A stretch of DNA of 64,000 nt from Allantophomopsis cytisporea. Taxonomy: Eukaryota; Ascomycota; Leotiomycetes; Phacidiales; Phacidiaceae. Below the pieces are notes generated by a model. That model was not told where the DNA came from and searched no databases. It saw nothing but the letters and a program-made list of their open reading frames with translations. The translations under genes were made by a program, and so were the position numbers. Below, piece after piece: positions 46,393 to 57,414 of the stretch (position 1 is the first letter of the stretch; the number at the start of each line of letters is the position of its first letter). Location of the stretch: contig CP103035.1 of assembly GCA_024752435.1 (NCBI GenBank), positions 434,001 through 498,000 of the forward strand. Direction: 5' to 3'.

Positions 46393-48487
46393 ATGTCTGA
46401 ACAATACAGTCCTGTCAACGGTTCCACTCCAGACACTCTGTATAATATCGTCTTTCTGGTTAGTCAATGGATTTTCCATGAACTTTTCTCATCTTCATTA
46501 CATCTTATTGTAGAGCACGTGACTGATGGAAACTACATTGCAGTCACAAAGAGACCTGGGTTTGAAAGTACCGATAAATTTTGTGACAGCACCAGGCATT
46601 TCGTTGAAAAGTGCTTGCTTTACCAATAACCTCTATGAGGATGACTATACTGGAGATTGCCTGTCAAATCTTTTTGCAGAGGGATTTCGGAGGATAGAAA
46701 TCGACCTCTATTGGGATGATGTACGTGAGCTATGGAGCTTTTGTCCTGTGGCCGTTCCATTTTCTGTACCCAATTCGACTTTTACTTCAACTACAACAGC
46801 CATCAACTCAGGAACTTCATCGGGAACATCAAAAACTACGTTGACATCGTTGATGCCAGCATCTTCGACCAATTCGGCTTTTTCACTAGGAGCACGACAG
46901 TTGTCTGACAGCTCATTGTCATCTTCAGCTACATCGATATCATCCTCGTCCTTATCTGCCACATCAACAAGTGATGATAGCACAGGATTCACTGCAAGCC
47001 CTCTCGGCAGTGCAGTATCTTCAGCTTCACTGATTCCGAGTTCTGGCAATTTACCCCTGATCTCCATTGGAGACTATACTTGTACCACAACTATCAATCT
47101 TTCCGTTCTCACAAGTTTCTTACTTGATTATATTGAGCAAACTGAGAATACACTTGAAGCTCACCTGATATATGTTTTTATTAATATACACGCCGCTGCC
47201 TCAACTACTGCACCTTCGGAGCCGGCGCCCTCGCCTTCGGTCCTCCCATCATCAGACAACATGATAAGCAATATCTTCTCTGGAAACCTGTCCGCATATT
47301 TGTATACTCCCACAAATCTTATGGACGAAAGGGGAAACCTCAATAGTTCATGGTACACCGTGGGTGGAGAATATAGACCAGTTGAGGATTATTACTCTAT
47401 TACTACTACAGGCACGGGTATTGTCCAGACGAATGATGGGTGGCCATCGGAGAGCTATATTGAGTTTGCAAAAAGCAAGAGATTGCTTCTTGGTTGGGGT
47501 CAAGTCGATCCGCAAATGGAGAATTACAACCTTTCAGTGGATGGCGATACCATATTCGCTCGGGATTATATTCAAGAGAATACGGCAGTCAATGTCAGCG
47601 CTAATGGAGAATTGACGTCGGGTTGCTTTGTCATGAACGATACCAATATTTTGGCAGCAAGCAACAGTTCGTGGGCGACGACAGCTAATATAAATGGCTT
47701 TAATTATGCAACGTCCTCGGATTCTGATCTTGGACCTACTCTTGATCTGGCATCAAACCTAACTGCCTGTGGCATCTCACCTATCCTAAATACGACTCTC
47801 CTTGACTCACCAGCATATCAGGACTATATTCCGTATCAAAATTACACTTACAGGTAAGTGTTCTATTCCATCCTTACACTCATCAATGCTGATTATCAAC
47901 ATAGCACAATTTGGAGCTGGGAACGTGGCGAGCCACGGAACTCAACAGGAGACACACCCGACCCGCTATTTCGGTGCGCTGAAATAAACAGTGACACCCT
48001 TAAAGGTCACTGGAAGGTATCGGACTGCTCACAGAAATACTTCGCGGCCTGTCGCGCTTCCAACCAACCCTACAACTGGACGCTAACAACCTATGAAATC
48101 TCGTACACATTCGCGCCCTCCGCATGCCCCGAGGGCTTCAACTTCGCGGCGCCGCGTACAGCTCTCGAGAACTCGTATCTGTATCGAACGATGCAGCAAT
48201 CTGGGCGTGACTTCGACGGGAATGGTGCATGGGTTGACTTCAATTCGCTTGATGTGCGCGGCTGTTGGGTCACTGGGGGGCCGAATGCTACATGTCCATA
48301 CTCTGGGAAGGTTAATAACACAAATATGGAGAAGAGGACTGTTCTGGTGCCGACCATTGCGGCCCTTATCGTACTGGTTGTTACGGCTCTTACTGTCTTT
48401 TCGAAAGTTACAGGAAATCATAGGGTTAGGAAGAGAAATCGACGGAGAGCGAATAATGGGTTTATTTATGAGGGGGTGCCGAGTTAG
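46393..48487 (+). CDS. MTC6: Mtc6-like membrane glycoprotein (maintenance of telomere capping 6 family)
   Basis: A 652-residue protein from exons 46393-46458, 46544-47853 and 47905-48487. The region beginning SQRDLGLKVPINFVTAPG, then GFRRIEIDLYWDD and WSFCPVAVP, is characteristic of fungal Mtc6 proteins. A Ser/Thr-rich stretch (about residues 95-190) interrupts the domain. The second half carries WPSESYIEFAKSKRLLLGWGQ and a Cys-containing C-terminal module (SWERGEPRN, CAEIN, YFAACRASNQPYNW). One transmembrane helix (VPTIAALIVLVVTALTVF) and a short basic tail close the protein. The family is known from a yeast genetic link to telomere capping; the biochemical role is unclear. Exon 1 is less certain: the start and the gttagt donor were chosen because they alone give an in-phase join. 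Confidence 0.82.
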
Positions 48488-50245
48488 GATGTACAATGTG
48501 CGTGTGTATATATTCATGCTGCGAAGTGCGTACGGAGTACTGGTGTTATGTATATACCTTAGTTCTCTATATTCAGAGTGTATTATAGAATTCATATCTT
48601 CATGATATCATGTCCAAGAGTGTCATGTCTAGGACCCCAGTAGTATAATCGATACATTATCCTTCATTGGTAGTAGCAAGATGCTGCAGACCACTTTTAT
48701 CCGAATATAATCAGCCCTGGTTGTGAACATACATTATTGGATATTTAAGTACTCCAGTACTGGTCTGTTCCATAGGGTATTCTGCTTTAGCAGGACACTC
48801 CGCACCTCTCCTTCCATTTGGAGAACGTTAGACAGTCTCCAGAGCATCGACAACATCCACACATGCTGCTCTCACTTCACTCTCCAGCAAGTATCAAAGA
48901 GTCACCTTGATTGATAAAAAACTTCAAAGAACCGCACATCCGACCTGAGCCAGCGTGCCAGCTCTGGAAATGCACGGTAAAGAAAATCCCTCAGGGACCG
49001 ACCTCCGTCCGCACCCAATCGGAAGACATCCTGGGCCACCAACGGCGATTTTAGGAGCCGAAAATCCGGGGAACTCTGGATTCTTATCCGTCATGTAACT
49101 TAGAGTGAACACCAGGGTGGTAATATTGTAGATACGATCTTCAGCTTTGCTGTTTCTGCTTCTTGTATACTGATATTCGTATCATAAAGCGTTCTATTCC
49201 GTAAGGATACGATTCTGTTGAATACATCCATATAGTATCCATATTGGTACTTTCGTCCTGGAAAAGGTAAGATACCGTACCCCCGATCATAGAAATTGCA
49301 CTATTGGAACAGAATGAATACCATGGAAACTTGAGTTCAGCTCGGGTAATGGGGGAGTATCCGCCCAAACCGTGTTACGAGACTTACAAAGCTTACCATG
49401 GCAGATGTGATGAAGAGTTGGGGTTATCCCATCCAATAACATGAACTCATTAGCCTTGTCCTATCCATATGCCGTTAACGACATTGGCATAACCTTTTGA
49501 ACGAGTCCAAAGACCACCGAAAGCTTTTGACGGACGTCGGATGTCGGCCTTGAGAAGTCCTTGGTCGAGATTGTTCGCGACTTCGGTGATTTACATGACG
49601 GATTAGACTCACGCGGAGTGTAATCTGTCATTAGTGCTGATTATTCTATCCCCCCACGATATGTCAGAGAAGATTCCTATGGCTGATGAGAATAGAGCCG
49701 TTGTCGGCCTCGGCTTGTATACGCGGCTTTCGTGAAATTGGTGATGAGTATTGGGGTTGATGAGTAAATTTCGGCACTTAAATAGTATAGTTAGATTGTT
49801 ATTGATGCTATCTCATAATCCATATACTTCCTGATGAGGATGGTTTGCACTTGCTGAAAATGCGAATGCAATCACCGCAGCATACGCTGCTAGATCTATC
49901 TTACAATTTTTCACGAGCGTATACTGTCTAGGGTGCTTTATCATCATCGTTTGAAATGGTGCCGCATCTCGCCATTCGGGTTAAAACATCATAGAGCATT
50001 AAGATAGACACCTACCTACCTACCTACCTAGGTTTCTTATTATAGTCACCACCACCTTTCCAATGTACCTTAATGACCTCTCCTTGTGATATAAATCCCC
50101 GTCCCCAGCACCATATCCATCCCTGTTCTACAACTATTACAACGCCATACAGTACTCAAGAGCACCTTTACCACGTAAAGCCAAAGCTACAAACCTGCCA
50201 CAATCTTCTTATAACCTCCTCAGTATCACCACCAGCAAATAAAAC
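48488..50245. other. Intergenic region, MTC6 to the 92-residue protein gene
   Basis: About 1.8 kb, AT-rich, with a short ctac microsatellite at 50011-50031. Frames at 48723-49368 are short and unremarkable. Confidence 0.45.
50011..50031. repeat. CTAC microsatellite
   Basis: About five copies of the 4-base unit. It is the reverse complement of the GTAG repeat at 37.4 kb. Confidence 0.75.
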
Positions 50246-50597
50246 ATGCCTTCCAGACAAACCACCCAACAACCAGACCTCGCGTCCCTAGTCATGGGGC
50301 TAATGATGCAGAAGAAGCTCGCCCTGCGGGTCACAACCAAAGGCGAAACATGGGACTGCCAATTCCACGAGCGTGATGAATAGTAAGTCTCTCTTCTGTC
50401 GCCTCATCCGACTGGCATTTCAAATCCTACAAGACCAAAACTAACACCACCCCAGCCTTAAAACTCAAGAAGTCAAAGAAAGCGGCATCATCACGCCAGA
50501 TAGTGATGCTTCGTCGTCATCGAGCATCAGATCCAACTCGATCGCCAGTCTCTCTGGTTCTGGTTCTAGTGGCAAGGGTAAAGAGCGAGCTCACTGA
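50246..50597 (+). CDS. Small protein of unknown function (92 residues)
   Basis: Two exons, 50246-50382 and 50456-50597, joined inside a Tyr codon. The N-terminal half is ordered-looking: QPDLASLVMGLMMQKKLAL, then KGETWDCQFHERDEYLK. The second half is Ser-rich and ends with a Lys/Arg stretch (GKGKERAH). There is no signal peptide, membrane segment or motif that I recognise. A good donor (gtaagt), a ctaac branch-like word and a cccag acceptor, together with the change from ordered to Ser-rich sequence at the join, support a real gene. Possible nucleocytoplasmic protein; no function proposed. It is convergent with the YIPF gene. Confidence 0.6.
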
Positions 50598-50907
50598 ATA
50601 TATACCTGTTCGGCGTTATATGGAGAGGAAAGGAAAGGAAAGGACTGAGGTGTTTTCGAATGGAGTTTTGGGTAGCGCGGTTTTGATGAGATACACTTGA
50701 AATTTAGAAAAGTTTGAGAGTGGTAGAGTTGGGTGGTACTTCACTGGAAATAGATTAATAGGCTTTGAATTCATATTACCTGGCCTACACAATGTCTCGT
50801 ATAGACTTGAAGCACGTGAGGAACTCATGGACTTAGTAACAAAAATAATATTCTATACTCATCATATCGTACAAACGTGGACCAGCCCTTGCACTCCCTC
50901 ATGGCCC
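50598..50907. other. Convergent intergenic region
   Basis: AT-rich 3' flanks of two convergent genes. I see nothing else. Confidence 0.45.
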
Positions 50908-51966
50908 TCACAGCATAGCCAACAGCCTCTCAATCTTTCCATCCGTTCCACCCTCAGCAGGTGTAGAAACTGGACTATCATGTGCGAAGAACAGAATCTT
51001 AATGGCGAGACTGAGTCCCATGTGCAGCGCAACAATAACAACCAACAGGACCTTGCTCGTCTGCTTATCAGTAGCAGAGAGTACAGGATAAAAGTTTCTC
51101 AAGAGGAAAGCAACGCTGATGCCAAATCCCACACCAACGAAGATCCAGTTGAGTAGGTTGAGCTTCGACCACGCAATCAACGCGACCGGGATCCAGATCA
51201 GGTTACTATAGCCGTAGACTGCAAGGCACTCGAGCAGGTTCGCCGACTCGGAGCCGAAGTACTTAAGTGCGAGAAAGAGCACGGTAGGGACAATGAGCGT
51301 ATATCCATAGATCATACCCGCAGCACCTATGAACGTCAGCACCATCCCACACCATCACAAACCCCAAAACCACGGCCATCCACCCAGCCAAAGCAAGGAC
51401 AAAGGAGATACGAACCGCTTAACAGCCTAAAATCATACGCAAAGGACTCGGTACCCGTAGCAGCAAGGTACTGACTAATGGTGCCCCCAAGAAACAAGAT
51501 GAAAACAACGGTAGTGGCGATCCAGAATGGCCCATATAAGTCAGGGTTTCCCTCGAGCACGTCGAGGAAGTTTGCGCGTGGGAAGAGGGCCGCACCGCAG
51601 CGGGTCAGGACCTGGTTTGTGTCGACGTCGAAGAATTGCGCGTAGAAGCCTAGTGTCCAGATCAGGCGCTTGCCGGAGCTGTTGGCGTTTGCTGTCGCTG
51701 GTGCTGGGAGTGAGGAGTTTTTGGAGGGCGTCTGGAAGGAGGAGGAATGAAATTCAAGGTCTTCTTGCAAGTCGGTGTGGCCGAGGTCGCCCTGGGGTGG
51801 GTTAGTCAATGATTGTGGTTTGGGGGGTGATAGATTGTGTGATTTGGAGATTAGGAATTAGGAATTGGAATTGGAATTGGAATTTTGGTGTAGGATATGT
51901 GAATAGGGGAGGTACTTCTTGGTCGTCTACGTCGACGACAACGTCGTAGCCGTTTTGGTTGGACAT
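50908..51966 (-). CDS. YIPF/Yip1-domain Golgi membrane protein
   Basis: A 281-residue protein from exons 51916-51966, 51416-51791 and 50908-51326. The N-terminal 60 residues are acidic and cytosolic (GYDVVVDVDDQE). The amphipathic FYAQFFDVDTNQVLTRC segment and NPDLYGPFWIATTVVF are typical of the YIPF1/2 subgroup. Five hydrophobic segments follow, with GYTLIVPTVLFLAL and a YGYSNLIWIPVALI segment characteristic of the Yip1 domain. Such proteins sit in Golgi membranes and interact with Rab GTPases in vesicle transport. Length agrees with the family. The intron at 51327-51415 uses a gttcgt donor and joins inside a Gly codon. Confidence 0.87.
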
Positions 51967-52708
51967 GATGTTGGTAATGAGTGACGGTGATAAGATTGTG
52001 GGTTGGATGGTGTATGGTCTTGAGAGCTCCGGACAGCTTGCGATGTGTAGGACACGATACAGGAGTACGGTTAGTCAAGAGTAACAACAACGCAGTTACT
52101 GCCATCACTTTTGATAAGCTACCAGCAGTCTGCCATATCTACTGCCATAATAATAAATCATTGGATAATATATAAGGTGACCTGTATATATAGCTTAGTT
52201 CGTTTTTCTTTTCTTTTCGAGTGGTTAAACATTGTTCATTACTATACATACTCGCTCTTTTCCATTCACGCAGCGCATACGAAGGCGTTCGTAGACTTAT
52301 ATCTTATCAACATCATTGTTATTTTCAGATATCAAGGTACCAAAGTATGTTACTCGTCAATATCACATGCATAATATACTAAAGACCATACCAAGTGTCA
52401 CAAAACATCTGAATTCTGTCTAGTATAAGTAGTTGAAAATAGTATGTAAATGGCAATCCCAATATCATCCATCCATCCATTCCGACTTTTCTCGTCAAAA
52501 GTCACCATCTCATCCATAAACCAAAAATTCCCAGCCATGTACAAATCAAAATAATAAGAAGAAGGGTATCATAATCATGACAGGTATATCTCGAAGAGAT
52601 AAATGTGAAAAGGGAAAAAATGCTGAACGAAAAGACAAAGTAAAGAAAAGGTCGTTAATTGTTTAGGGGTCATGATATTCCTCATCAGAGAAGTGGAGTG
52701 GTAGATCT
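51967..52708. other. Intergenic region, YIPF promoter and PH-protein 3' flank
   Basis: AT-rich. No open frame of note and no repeat beyond short homopolymers. Confidence 0.45.
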
Positions 52709-55384
52709 TCAAGCGGAGCCCTTCAGGCCGCGCTTAAGCATCCTCCTCTCCATGGGACTAGGAGGTCCCTTACCCTTAAATCCGGAAGTATTGATAGTAA
52801 GCCGTTCAGGCCTCTTCACGGGTGAAACTGGCTTCTTATTCGTAGTCCTCGACCTGCCGTCGGGTGTAACAGATCGCCTCATCAAATCAGGCGTCGCAAC
52901 TCTTTGGAACGCAGGACTGGCACAGCGCGGTAGCTCAGGAAGTTCTTTATTTGGCGGTGGAGCTGGTGGGGGACCCATGATCACCGTGACCGGATTCTGC
53001 AGGCTCTGGCGGCGGGGACGACTAGTGCCTGGTGTCGGAGAAGGGGACATGGAGGCGCGGTTGAGGGATTGACGGGAAGAAGAGCGGGGTGGGTTTGGGG
53101 AGGAAGCTCGTGAGATAGAGTTCGTAGTAGATGGCATACCGGAGAGGCGTTTAGAGGTTCTACGAGAGCATGAGGAGGTTGGGGGTGTTGGAAGCGGCAT
53201 ATCGGGTGGTGCTGTGGTTGGCGGAGTTCCTGTCATAGGAGAAACAATGAATTCAGCCGAAGAACGTGGCGAAGGTGGGAGGAGTAGGTTAGGGACGAAG
53301 GTCGACAGTGGAGAAGTTCCTGTGATTGTCTTTGGCTTGTCATCCTCAGCGAGAATCTCTTTGCGTAGCTCCCGGAGACTTGGCTGGTGTTTCACGCCGA
53401 TTGAGGACTGCGGGGAGTCGGGTGTGCGTCGGCCAGATTCGGAGAGTGCAAGCATTGAGCGATGAGAGCGATTGGATCCGCTTGACGTTCGAGGTCGTGC
53501 TGGGAGTTCGCGTGCCTTTGATGGTGCCTTTAGAGCGCCTTCATAAGAGACACTGCTATTGAATGGGACAGCATCTTTCAACGGAGATGGCTCATCTTGA
53601 ACGGGGGACAATGGACGTGCTAAAGCCAAGACGGGAGGAGGCTTTCTGCTGGGCATTGCAGGCCTTACTGCTGTAGGCGGCTCTGGGAAGGCCGATATTG
53701 TTTGTGTCTGAGGTGAGAAACTGAGACGCCTGCTGGGCAAACTGAGATCGGGTGTCGATTTCGAATGAGGAGCCGAAGCTTTACTATCCTGTGTATCCAA
53801 GGTCGAAGTTGGACGCATTTTGGCCGTGAAATTACTATCAAGGTGGTGATCAACAACGAGTTTGGGATTTGTCTGCATCGAAAGCCTGTGCTCTTTTGGT
53901 CTGCGTGGTTCGTGTCTCAGAGAATCGAGAGATTCTGCACGCTTCTCGACCTCGGGTTCATTCGTATCATAAGTAGGTGTGCCTGGCCGCGAATTTACTG
54001 ATGTGTTTGCAGTGACATATGACAGGCGTTTGTCGTCACGAGATACATCAGACTGAGCATCGTGCGACAAAGTCGTATCTGTAGATTGGCGAATTCGAGC
54101 GGTTGCTGGCGGTGCCGTATTTACCACCAGCTCCAGTGCTCGGTCAAGCTCAGTTTGCGTAGAGGTGTCCCATGACGCCAGGACCTTGCGACTGGTGGGT
54201 GAGATTGGATCTGGGCATTGTGGAGGTTCTTCTGGAAGAATGGAAGAGGTGCTTGGACGAACTTCAAATGGTGGCTCGATTTCCTCTCTGGGTTCCTCAG
54301 GTGCAGGTGGTGCTGTCTCAGCAGCATGTTTCTTGCCTCCGAGTGCCTCAATGGCTTTTCTGAAGACTACAAGCCATGCTTCCATCTCCTCGACGCTCTC
54401 GAAAATCAACAGCATATTCGAAGTCAGTCTACGGTACTCTGAGCTTCGGAACGACAGTCGCGATAAGAGGGATCGAGAATCCACCGCCATTGTACCGTCG
54501 TCCATTGTCTGAGAAATCTGCAGGACCCAGTGCTTTCCAGGAATCACATCGCTGGCGAATGCTACAGATCTCTTGCCCAATTGTAAGACCTTCTCCGGTA
54601 ATCGATCGGCTGGGCCATCGGTCGAATATTGGAGAAGGTAGCCGTCATTCACAAGAACATAGATTTTCTCAGTCCACTCAGCATTAGAGACAGAACCGGA
54701 TTCTATGTAAGACCGACGCTTGATCTTTGTCGATTCACTCTTCTTTAGCGTTATCGTAGATGCTGCGGTCTTGGCTCGATGGTTGAGTCGAATGATGGTG
54801 TCGGCAGGTAAACTCGATGCTGTCAGTTGGGCGTATCTTACAGCGTCTGCGTAAGCCTGTGAAAGAATGGGGAATTCGGTGGAAGGCGATGGTTTGGTGA
54901 ATTTGCTTGCATTAGCAGTTCTGGCTGCTGCGGTATTCTCGAAAGACTTCACTGGTCTTGGTTGCATCGAGAAGCGGGAGCGTTTGCCGAATGGTAAGAG
55001 TCCACCCGTGGTACGGGCAGAAATATCTGATCCTTTTCTCTCCATTGGTAAGGCGAGTGTCGACTGACTATCATTCTGGTTGTCGCTGTATGGAAGAGTC
55101 ACTTGAGAGAGTTGCGAGGAAGTTGAGAATGGTGAGGTGAAGATGGGGCTATCCTTGGCGTCTTCTGAACTTCTATTGCGTCTGCTGAACAGACCTCGGA
55201 GACTAGTCTTTGAGTCTTTATGATGGAGTTCACTTGCATTTAACACTGAACGAGAATCTGAATCGAAGCTTCTGTTGACATGTGGTCTTAGCATAGACCG
55301 GCATTCGGACGCAAAGCTCTTCTTCACAGGCGACAGGAGCTCAGGCGAATATGCCTTCTCGCCATTTATTTGTATCTCCGCCAT
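52709..55384 (-). CDS. PH-domain protein with long disordered regions
   Basis: An 891-residue single-exon protein. A PH domain lies at about residues 225-350, from RRSYIESGSVSNAEWTEKIYVLV through LLQYSTDGPADRLPEKVLQLG to the closing helix VEEMEAWLVVFRKAIEAL with its invariant-type Trp. The N-terminal part is Ser-rich, with LSPVKKSF and RSSSEDAK-like stretches. The C-terminal 500 residues are Ser/Pro/Arg-rich and disordered, with many SP/TP and RxxS sites and Pro-rich stretches (PPPAPPP). It is probably a phosphoregulated membrane- or cortex-binding scaffold. Function is unknown beyond the PH domain. Fungal homologues of similar layout exist, as I recall. An open frame without ATG at 55567-55872 upstream is not included. 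Confidence 0.85.
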   Translation of the reverse strand: MAEIQINGEKAYSPELLSPVKKSFASECRSMLRPHVNRSFDSDSRSVLNASELHHKDSKTSLRGLFSRRNRSSEDAKDSPIFTSPFSTSSQLSQVTLPYSDNQNDSQSTLALPMERKGSDISARTTGGLLPFGKRSRFSMQPRPVKSFENTAAARTANASKFTKPSPSTEFPILSQAYADAVRYAQLTASSLPADTIIRLNHRAKTAASTITLKKSESTKIKRRSYIESGSVSNAEWTEKIYVLVNDGYLLQYSTDGPADRLPEKVLQLGKRSVAFASDVIPGKHWVLQISQTMDDGTMAVDSRSLLSRLSFRSSEYRRLTSNMLLIFESVEEMEAWLVVFRKAIEALGGKKHAAETAPPAPEEPREEIEPPFEVRPSTSSILPEEPPQCPDPISPTSRKVLASWDTSTQTELDRALELVVNTAPPATARIRQSTDTTLSHDAQSDVSRDDKRLSYVTANTSVNSRPGTPTYDTNEPEVEKRAESLDSLRHEPRRPKEHRLSMQTNPKLVVDHHLDSNFTAKMRPTSTLDTQDSKASAPHSKSTPDLSLPSRRLSFSPQTQTISAFPEPPTAVRPAMPSRKPPPVLALARPLSPVQDEPSPLKDAVPFNSSVSYEGALKAPSKARELPARPRTSSGSNRSHRSMLALSESGRRTPDSPQSSIGVKHQPSLRELRKEILAEDDKPKTITGTSPLSTFVPNLLLPPSPRSSAEFIVSPMTGTPPTTAPPDMPLPTPPTSSCSRRTSKRLSGMPSTTNSISRASSPNPPRSSSRQSLNRASMSPSPTPGTSRPRRQSLQNPVTVIMGPPPAPPPNKELPELPRCASPAFQRVATPDLMRRSVTPDGRSRTTNKKPVSPVKRPERLTINTSGFKGKGPPSPMERRMLKRGLKGSA

Positions 55385-56262
55385 CTGTCTTTTAAGATAT
55401 GTAGGTTTGGATGATCGTTAGGCCTAAAAGACAGCACTGGCTCGGAGAATAGCCCTTGAGTGATGTCGATCAGGTATCAAAGTCGATATCCATGGGGGTT
55501 CATCGACGAAGCGCTGGGTTCCGGGGCTGGATCTGATAATTGATAGACTCCGTATCACGTAGTATCCTATCTCAATAACAGCGTACGGTAAATTGTGGTC
55601 AGTGTTTTTTTGTCAATCAATCCCGCTGTTTTTTTTCGAGATCGTCGAAGAAAAGCTAATGCAGGTCCACGCGTTGCACGAGCCCTGATGACTGGGTTAC
55701 CCAACTTGATATCGAATTGGGAAATGAAGTTGGAAGTCTCGGTGTCTGATTTCTGCAATGAAACAGTGCGTGTAGCAGGGGTACCGGATTGAGGCGTCGA
55801 AAAAGAACGAATGTCAGATGCCCATGTACTAGTATGTACCGGGGGCTGTCTGCTTTCTGTTTTGTTGCTCACTACGCCGAGACAGAGTCACGGGTTGGAC
55901 GAGAGGGTATGGAGATAGAACGACAGAAATAGTAGAGATCGACAGGGACGACAGGGCCGACAAGGTGCCAGGTGGTAGAGACAGACGATATGTGAATGTG
56001 TATGAGTGAGTCTAGATGTTGTAGCGGAGTAGTGAAGTACAGCAGGAGGAGTACGGTGAGTGAGTAGCAAGGCAAGAATCAGAAGAAGTAGAAGAGAAAT
56101 GAGAAACCTCGAATTACCAGGTGGTGTGGAGATGCGTATGTACATATACTCATACTCGGAGCAATAGAAAAAGCAAAGCGTTGCAAAAAGATGATGACCT
56201 ACGTATTTCGATTCATACGGACACACAGCAGCACGATCCGTAGTTTGAGTGATCTATAGTGA

Positions 56263-56330
56263 GGATGACCTTGAACGAACTTGGATGGCCTTAGATGACC
56301 TTGGATGAGCTTAGATGAGCTGGGATGAAG
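56263..56330. repeat. Imperfect 10-base repeat (ttggatgacc / ttagatgagc)
   Basis: About six diverged copies of a 10-base unit in the PH-protein upstream region. Confidence 0.6.
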
Positions 56331-57390
56331 GGTGTAACGTCTGGGTACTGTATACGTCTTGGACAACTCTCTGGTCATTCTCAAGATCCCCGTGATGAAC
56401 TGGGATGTGGGATGACGCTTGATTAGCGCAAATGTCAATTCATCGAACGGAGGACTTTAAGGACTTTGATTTTCGTTGATGGTGCCGGGGGCACAGACCC
56501 AGTAAAACGGTATGAACATGAATAATGCGACGGAGAATTGCAAGTACTTTGACTGTGTAAATGATAGAAACTCAATGTTGAGCAGTAAGCAAGGTTTGAA
56601 TCGATGTGAATGATTGTGAATATCATGAACGAACATGGATCGGCGAAGACTTGAAATAAACACTCACCTCACATCGGGCCGTAGGAAAGAGAAGAGCACA
56701 AGGCAATCTAGGTAGAAATGCGACAGAGTACAGCGGAGGTATGTAACAATCTCACCGAATCGTTGTGAATAATCAACAATTTTACGCATTACGATAACAT
56801 CATGTATCAGGTACTGGCAAACAGATCCCGAGAGTGTCGCTTTGTTACATGACTCTCGTTGCTGGTACATCAGACTTCGTTAAATAATCCAATTCATGCA
56901 AATAATCGCTTCCAGGAACAGAGTATGGAATATAAATTGAGTAATCCATAGAATTACGAAATAATCAATAAATATCCACGTAATAAAACAGCATGTGCAC
57001 CTCAAATCCTTCTGGAATGAAGACTTCTTTCTTATTCAAGGCCGTCCAAAGGTGGATACAGGGCTCCATATTCTCTCTACACAGTACATACTACATAACA
57101 TCATACACAACTTCACTTACACCTCCCACACACTCAATACACGACGAATATGACTCGTCAAAGATCTCCTTTCGAATCGGGGGGAGTTGCGTACCTAGGA
57201 TCTTGGGATGTGCAAGGCCTGGCCAGGATATGCTCAGGAAGACAAGGGCAGCGGGGACGGTACACACTCCGTACGGCAAAGCCAGAGCCAGTCAGTTCAT
57301 GAGTGTATATTTATTCCATGAAGCTGGGCCTCGCCGACTGACGATCCCAAGCATGGGTAAGCGGAAAAAGGCAGGGCAAGGTAGGGGCTG

Positions 57391-57414
57391 GAAGGCTTGA
57401 AGGCTTGAAGGCTT
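57391..57414. repeat. Tandem octamer gaaggctt, three copies
   Basis: Three perfect copies in the gene-poor region. Confidence 0.85.

Noticed and set aside
48083..48605. Two 170-codon frames, one on each strand, at the end of MTC6
   Set aside because: Both overlap the in-phase final exon of MTC6, which has a clear membrane helix and tail. They are shadow frames.
55567..55872. 101-codon minus-strand frame upstream of the PH-protein
   Set aside because: Has no ATG (it opens with GTG inside gtgagc, which looks more like a splice donor). It might be an upstream exon, but no join to the PH-protein could be supported.
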